Source: Phycisphaerales bacterium UBA1161
GTDB lineage: Bacteria > Planctomycetota > Phycisphaerae > Tepidisphaerales > Tepidisphaeraceae
Length of the DNA: 63,068 nt
Direction: 5' to 3'
NCBI GenBank assembly: GCA_002311745.1
Contig: DBZL01000053.1
Span: 1 to 63,068, forward strand
Under the pieces are notes generated by a model. It saw only the letters and a list, made by a program, of their open reading frames with translations. It was not told the DNA's origin and made no database searches. Made by a program: the position numbers and the translations under genes. This document shows positions 59,728 through 63,068 of the stretch, in pieces; the stretch's first letter is position 1; every line of letters starts with the position of its first letter.

Positions 59728-60680
59728 GGCCAATTCTCCGCCTGGCTGTCCTTCTCCTGCCAGAAACTCTCGGACAAATACTTGCTCGCCGAATCGCAAA
59801 AGATCGTGACCACGACGCCTTCTTTCAAGTTCCTGGCCACCTGCAAGGCCGCCCAAAGATTGGCGCCGGAGGAGACCCCCACCAGAATCCCCTCCTGCCG
59901 CGCCAGCCGAAGCACCATTCTCTGGGCGTCTTCCGTGGCCACGGCGATTTTGTCATCCGCCAGCGATGGATCGTAAATCCCCGGCACCAGGGTCGTGGGC
60001 ATGTGCTTCAGCCCCTCCAATCCGTGCAGCGGCGCATCGGGCTGCATGCTGATGCACACCACCGCGGGGTTCAGTTCCTTCAGCCGCCGCGTCACGCCCA
60101 TAAACGTGCCCGAGGTCCCCAGGCCGGTCACGAAATGCGTGACCCGGCCCTGCGTCTGATGCCAAATCTCCATGGCCGTCGTTTCGTAATGCGCCCGCCA
60201 GTTGGCGTCGTTGTTGTACTGGTCCGGATAAAAGTATTTTTCGGGATCGGCATCCACCAGACGCCGCACGTAACGCTGCGCACCATCCGTTCCCTCGGTC
60301 GGATCGGTCAGCACGAGTTCCGCCCCGTACGCCAGCAGGCACTGCTTCCGCTCTTCGCTGACGTTCTTGGGCAGCGCCAGCTTCACGCGATAGCCGCGCT
60401 GCGCCGCGATCATCGCGTATGCGATGCCCGTGTTCCCGCTGGTGGCATCGACGATGGTCTTGCCCCGGGTCAGCGCCCCGGTGCGTTCGCCGTCCAGAAT
60501 CATGCTCATCGCCGCTCTGTCCTTGACGCTTCCGCCTGGGTTGCACCACTCGGCTTTGGCCAGCACCTGCACCGGCATCACACTCTCCGCCAGACGCTTG
60601 AAATGCAGCATGGGCGTGTTGCCGATCAGCTCCAGCACCGAGCGGCCCTGCTGCAGACGTCGTGACGCCAAAACACTCAT
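59724..60680 (-). CDS. cysM: Cysteine synthase B
   Basis: 318 residues. LELIGNTPMLHFKRL near 16-30, PLP-lysine GGSVKDRAAMSMI near 50-62, [14 protein letters not shown] near 78-91, GLGTSGTFMG near 178-187, VGVSSGANL near 270. The CysM type accepts thiosulfate or a protein-bound thiocarboxylate rather than only sulfide. First gene of the seven-gene operon that runs to cysH, with its own promoter at 60695-60723. Confidence 0.94.
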   Translation of the reverse strand: MSVLASRRLQQGRSVLELIGNTPMLHFKRLAESVMPVQVLAKAEWCNPGGSVKDRAAMSMILDGERTGALTRGKTIVDATSGNTGIAYAMIAAQRGYRVKLALPKNVSEERKQCLLAYGAELVLTDPTEGTDGAQRYVRRLVDADPEKYFYPDQYNNDANWRAHYETTAMEIWHQTQGRVTHFVTGLGTSGTFMGVTRRLKELNPAVVCISMQPDAPLHGLEGLKHMPTTLVPGIYDPSLADDKIAVATEDAQRMVLRLARQEGILVGVSSGANLWAALQVARNLKEGVVVTIFCDSASKYLSESFWQEKDSQAENWP

Positions 60681-60694
60681 GCTAATTCCTACTA

Positions 60695-60723
60695 ATACTA
60701 GAGGAAAATAGGTATAAGTTCAA
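60695..60723 (-). promoter_or_regulatory. cysM operon promoter, TTGAAC-17-TAGTAT
   Basis: Minus strand: -35 TTGAAC (60723-60718), 17 bp, -10 TAGTAT (60700-60695), 15 bp before the ATG at 60680. AT-rich and well separated from the ThiF-like gene end at 60754. Confidence 0.7.
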
Positions 60724-60753
60724 GAATCAAAGCTAATGACTCGCCATCTTATC

Positions 60754-61947
60754 CTAACTACCGATGAATCTTGCATATAGGGAACGAGCACGCAGCGGAT
60801 CAGCCGTGCCATGGACCAGCAACCGGCCATCGGGAAAAAGCGTCAGATCGATCCCCGGCGGGTCGTGAAGTTGGCAGCGCAAAAAGTACGGCCCTTGACG
60901 CACCGACCCTGCCTTTTGCAATCGCCGGGCGGCGGCGGGCAAATCCACGGGCCGCGATCTTCCAAACTGCACCTGCACCGCCTTTTGCCCGCACAAACTC
61001 GTCACCATTTCATCCTGATCCGTCGCTGACAGAAAAACAAAATCCCGTCTGCCGCAGCACGGGCAATCCGCTTGGGGAGTCCGCCCTGAGCTCAAGTTGC
61101 GAAACTCCCCTTCCCATGCGTCCAGGGCGATCAACCCCGGTGAATTGGCCGGCGGACCCTCGACCAGAAATCGCATCGCCACCGCCGCTTGCAGCGCCGC
61201 GACCGCCGCCGCCGCCGCGCCCAAAATCCCCGCCGTATCGCACGTCGGCAGCTCGCTGGCCTTTGGCGGCGACGGATAGACGCATCGCAGGCATGCCGTC
61301 TTCCCAGGCCAAATCCCCATCACGCGTCCCGACACGCCCACGCACGCGCCGTACACCCAGGCAATGCCGTGCTTGACCGCCACGTCGTTGAGCAGATACC
61401 GCGTGGCCACGTTGTCCGTTCCGTCCACAATCAGATCGAATTGCGGCTCTTTCTTCCTCGCCCCGGTACTCCGGGGAGAGGATTGAGGTGAGGGGCGGTC
61501 TCCCGAATTGCAAAGCCCCTCACCCTTCCCCTCTCCCCGGGGTACCGGGGAGAGGGGACCAGAATCCAACATCGGCTCGGCATTGGCGGCGTTAAGATCG
61601 GCGACGACCGGTTCGATGCGGACCGTGGAGTTGATCGCGCCAAGCCGCCGGGCCGCGGCCACGGCCTTGGGCAACTCCTCCCGGGCGTCGCCCTCGTCAA
61701 ACAAAACCTGTCGTTGCAGATTGCTCAGTTCCACCAAGTCACGATCGACCAGGCGCAAAAATCCGACGCCGCCGCGTACCAGCAATTCCGCCACCGTTCC
61801 GCCCAGAGCCCCGCAGCCGACCACCAGCACGCGCGCACGCCCCAGGCGGTCCTGGCCCTCCCGGTCGATCTGCCGCAGCAGACGCTGACGCTGATACCGA
61901 TCTGTCTGCTGCACGCTCATGGTGGTGATCGGGCCACTTTCGCTCAT
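60754..61947 (-). CDS. ThiF/MoeB/HesA-like adenylyltransferase (E1-like)
   Basis: 397 residues. RYQRQRLLRQIDREGQDRLGRARVLVVGCGALG near 17-49 has the Arg and the ATP GxGxxG motif; LVDRDLVELSNLQRQVLFDE near 67-86; DGTDNVATRYLLND near 158; zinc pairs CLRC and CPCC. It adenylates the C-terminal Gly of a small sulfur-carrier protein. Between DLNAANAEP and QFDLIVDGTDN lies a ~38-residue Pro/Gly/Arg/Ser-rich segment encoded by a palindromic repeat. No rhodanese domain; a C-terminal unknown region of ~90 residues. ATG at 61947 follows a TATAAT by 12 bp. Confidence 0.88.
   Translation of the reverse strand: MSESGPITTMSVQQTDRYQRQRLLRQIDREGQDRLGRARVLVVGCGALGGTVAELLVRGGVGFLRLVDRDLVELSNLQRQVLFDEGDAREELPKAVAAARRLGAINSTVRIEPVVADLNAANAEPMLDSGPLSPVPRGEGKGEGLCNSGDRPSPQSSPRSTGARKKEPQFDLIVDGTDNVATRYLLNDVAVKHGIAWVYGACVGVSGRVMGIWPGKTACLRCVYPSPPKASELPTCDTAGILGAAAAAVAALQAAVAMRFLVEGPPANSPGLIALDAWEGEFRNLSSGRTPQADCPCCGRRDFVFLSATDQDEMVTSLCGQKAVQVQFGRSRPVDLPAAARRLQKAGSVRQGPYFLRCQLHDPPGIDLTLFPDGRLLVHGTADPLRARSLYARFIGS
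61456..61557. repeat. Palindromic repeat inside the ThiF-like gene
   Basis: 102 bp (34 codons) with the layout of 7433-7533: arm CCCCGGTACTCCGGGGAGAGG, GGTGAGGGG, a spacer, CCCCTCACCC, then CTCTCCCCGG and GGTACCGGGGAGAGG. It reads through in frame in the ThiF-like gene. Confidence 0.88.
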
Positions 61948-61959
61948 GGCCGCCGGTCG

Positions 61960-61967
61960 ATTATAGT
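61960..61967. promoter_or_regulatory. Overlapping divergent -10 boxes
   Basis: Minus-strand TATAAT (61965-61960) points to the ThiF-like gene and plus-strand TATAGT (61962-61967) points to the YlbF-like gene; they share four base pairs. No strong -35 boxes. Confidence 0.5.
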
Positions 61968-61988
61968 GCCCGACCAACAAGGAGCGAC

Positions 61989-62378
61989 ATGCCCGTCGAT
62001 ACCCAGCAGATTCTGCAGGCCGCGGAAAACCTCGGCCAGATGCTCAAGGAACATCCCTCCGTGGATCGGTTCAAAGCCGCCCAGAAGGCCGTAGCGGAGG
62101 ACCCCGAGGCCACGCGGCTGCTTGGCGAATTCGATCGGCACATCGAGTCGCTGGCCCGCCAGGAACAGCAGGGCCGGCCCATCACCGACGCCCAGCGGCT
62201 GAGCCTCGAATCGCTCCAGTCGAAGGTCGCCTCGCACATCAAAATCAAGAACCTGAATCTGGCGCAAATGGAATTCGTCGACCTTCTGCGCAAGGTCAGC
62301 CAGACCTATCAGCGTCCGCTGGCGGATTCGGCGGCATCGCCCCCCAGACCCAAAGTGGTCGGCGCCCCGCCGGCTTAA
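61989..62378 (+). CDS. YlbF/DUF964-like protein
   Basis: 129 residues, almost all α-helical: ILQAAENLGQMLKEHPSVDRFKAAQKAVAEDPEATRLLGEFDRHIESL near 8-55, then QSKVASHIKIKNLNLAQMEFVDLLRKV near 77-104. It fits the YlbF/YmcA family, which in Bacillus forms the Y-complex with RNase Y and Fe-S clusters; the Cys residues of that cluster are absent here. AAGGAG lies 5 nt before the ATG. Confidence 0.75.
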   Translation: MPVDTQQILQAAENLGQMLKEHPSVDRFKAAQKAVAEDPEATRLLGEFDRHIESLARQEQQGRPITDAQRLSLESLQSKVASHIKIKNLNLAQMEFVDLLRKVSQTYQRPLADSAASPPRPKVVGAPPA

Positions 62379-62390
62379 CACCGATCCCCC

Positions 62391-62945
62391 ATGAGCAGCA
62401 CCAACGTCACTCCCGAACCCCCCGCCGACGCGTCCGGCCCGCACGCCGAACCGGGCGATCGTGAAGAAGTTTATTTCGAAGGCTCGCCCCCCATTCGCGC
62501 TTTCGCCGGTGTGGTGACGCTGTATTCACTGGTCGCGCTGGTCCTTATTGCCGTCACGCTCTTGCTGCTCATCAAGCACATCGGCCCCTGGTGGCTCAAG
62601 CTGGTCCTGGTGTTGGTCGCTTTGGATCTGCCCATCATTCCGATTTTGATCGTCAAAAGCGTCCGCTACCGCATCACCAACTACCGCATCGATTGCGAAC
62701 GGGGATTGATCTCCCGCACCATCGACACGTTGGAGCTGTGGCACGTGGAGGATTTGCACTTCCATCAATCGCTGGCCGATCGAATTTTGAACGTCGGCGA
62801 CATCACCATCGTGTCGCACGACGAAACGATGCCGCGGCTGGAAATCCGCGGCATTCCCGGCCCGCTCCCCATCTACGAAATGCTCAAGCAGCGCGTCATC
62901 GCCGTCAAGCGACAGCGCGGCGTCATCAAGATGGACCCCGGCTGA
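62391..62945 (+). CDS. Membrane protein with bacterial PH (bPH2/YdbS-like) domain
   Basis: 184 residues. Two helices about 36-60 and 66-86 (FAGVVTLYSLVALVLIAVTLLLL; LKLVLVLVALDLPIIPILIV), then a β-rich bPH2 domain about 88-175: RYRITNYRIDCERGLISRTIDTLELWHVEDLHFHQSLADRILNVGDI is the family hallmark. The ligand is unknown. It follows the YlbF-like gene by 12 bp, probably in one operon. Confidence 0.85.
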   Translation: MSSTNVTPEPPADASGPHAEPGDREEVYFEGSPPIRAFAGVVTLYSLVALVLIAVTLLLLIKHIGPWWLKLVLVLVALDLPIIPILIVKSVRYRITNYRIDCERGLISRTIDTLELWHVEDLHFHQSLADRILNVGDITIVSHDETMPRLEIRGIPGPLPIYEMLKQRVIAVKRQRGVIKMDPG

Positions 62946-62968
62946 ATCCCGGCGCGCCGGGATTCAGC
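62941..62968. repeat. 28-bp perfect palindrome after the last gene
   Basis: GCTGAATCCCGGCG / CGCCGGGATTCAGC, a perfect 14-bp half-site overlapping the bPH2 stop codon, without a T-run. The core AATCCCGGCGCGCCGGGATT recurs at 289-308. The remaining ~100 bp to the window end show no gene. Confidence 0.85.
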
Positions 62969-63068
62969 CGATTTAGCGGCGGTGCGCAGCACAATACTGT
63001 CCGGAACCAACTTAATCTAATCTTAACTTGCGCCCGGCCGGTTTTTGTGTTTTGATTCCGTCCGACGT

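Noticed and set aside
1..63068. tRNA, rRNA or CRISPR array
   Set aside because: Scanned by eye: no cloverleaf with a GTTCRANNC arm, no rRNA-like stretch and no regularly spaced direct repeats with unique spacers. A covariance-model search would be needed to exclude small RNAs.

Overview
The window is 63 kb of high-GC bacterial chromosome, densely coded on both strands. A PEP-CTERM protein with a β-rich body, a GldF/GldG-like ABC cluster with a DUF4340 protein, stand-alone biosynthetic genes (leuA, hisD, ispE), proteins with Gln/Pro/Thr 'TQP' linkers and many palindromic intergenic repeats suggest a planctomycete, most likely Phycisphaerae. That placement is inferred; there is no rRNA or other marker here. 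I see no tRNA, rRNA or CRISPR array.

Layout. 1-10.4 kb: start of a transposase, a DUF2103-like gene, a Sua5-type tsaC, a condensation-fold protein, a zinc-ribbon protein, an SH3-repeat secreted protein, rsmA, a CII-like regulator with ispE, hisD and a PEP-CTERM protein. 10.7-21.9 kb: a nine-gene minus-strand peptide-import operon with two binding-protein/permease sets and one ATPase pair. 22.0-23.7 kb: leuA behind a complete transcription attenuator. 24-34 kb: a TadG-like protein, fliM, a CPBP protease, a conserved unknown with a structured leader, a tRNA-binding protein, a thioesterase, rpsU and an ABC exporter with a large partner protein. 34.4-37.9 kb: pyruvate dehydrogenase E1α, E1β and E2; E3 is not in the window. 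38.0-45.2 kb: a minus-strand operon of ABC ATPase, GldF-like, GldG-like, DUF4340, queF and an S49 peptidase. 45.5-48.9 kb: a broken DUF433/DUF5615 toxin-antitoxin locus next to a 3,089-bp IS1-like element that has terminal inverted repeats and an 8-bp target duplication and carries an OLD-like ATPase/TOPRIM gene. 49-54.9 kb: msrB, a metallo-β-lactamase-fold hydrolase, bioD, bioA, an FHA-GspE fusion and ndk. 55.2-61.9 kb: a sulfur/cysteine operon (cysM, JAMM peptidase, sulfurtransferase, cysK, cysC, PHP phosphoesterase, cysH) next to a ThiF-like enzyme. 62-63 kb: YlbF-like and bPH2 proteins.

How the genes work together. The peptide-uptake operon and leuA fire divergently from -35 boxes only 7 bp apart. 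leuA is then filtered by a leader peptide with five Leu codons that overlaps mutually exclusive antiterminator and terminator hairpins, so amino-acid supply and leucine synthesis appear linked. The cys operon covers sulfate activation, reduction and O-acetylserine sulfhydrylation, and holds parts of a sulfur-carrier route (CysM, JAMM peptidase, ThiF-like E1) without a visible carrier protein. Palindromic repeats supply C-termini (ispE, bioD) and an internal in-frame segment (the ThiF-like gene).

The strongest candidates for new biology are the leuA attenuator with a near-leaderless leader peptide, the IS1-like element carrying an OLD-like gene, and the in-frame palindromic repeats.
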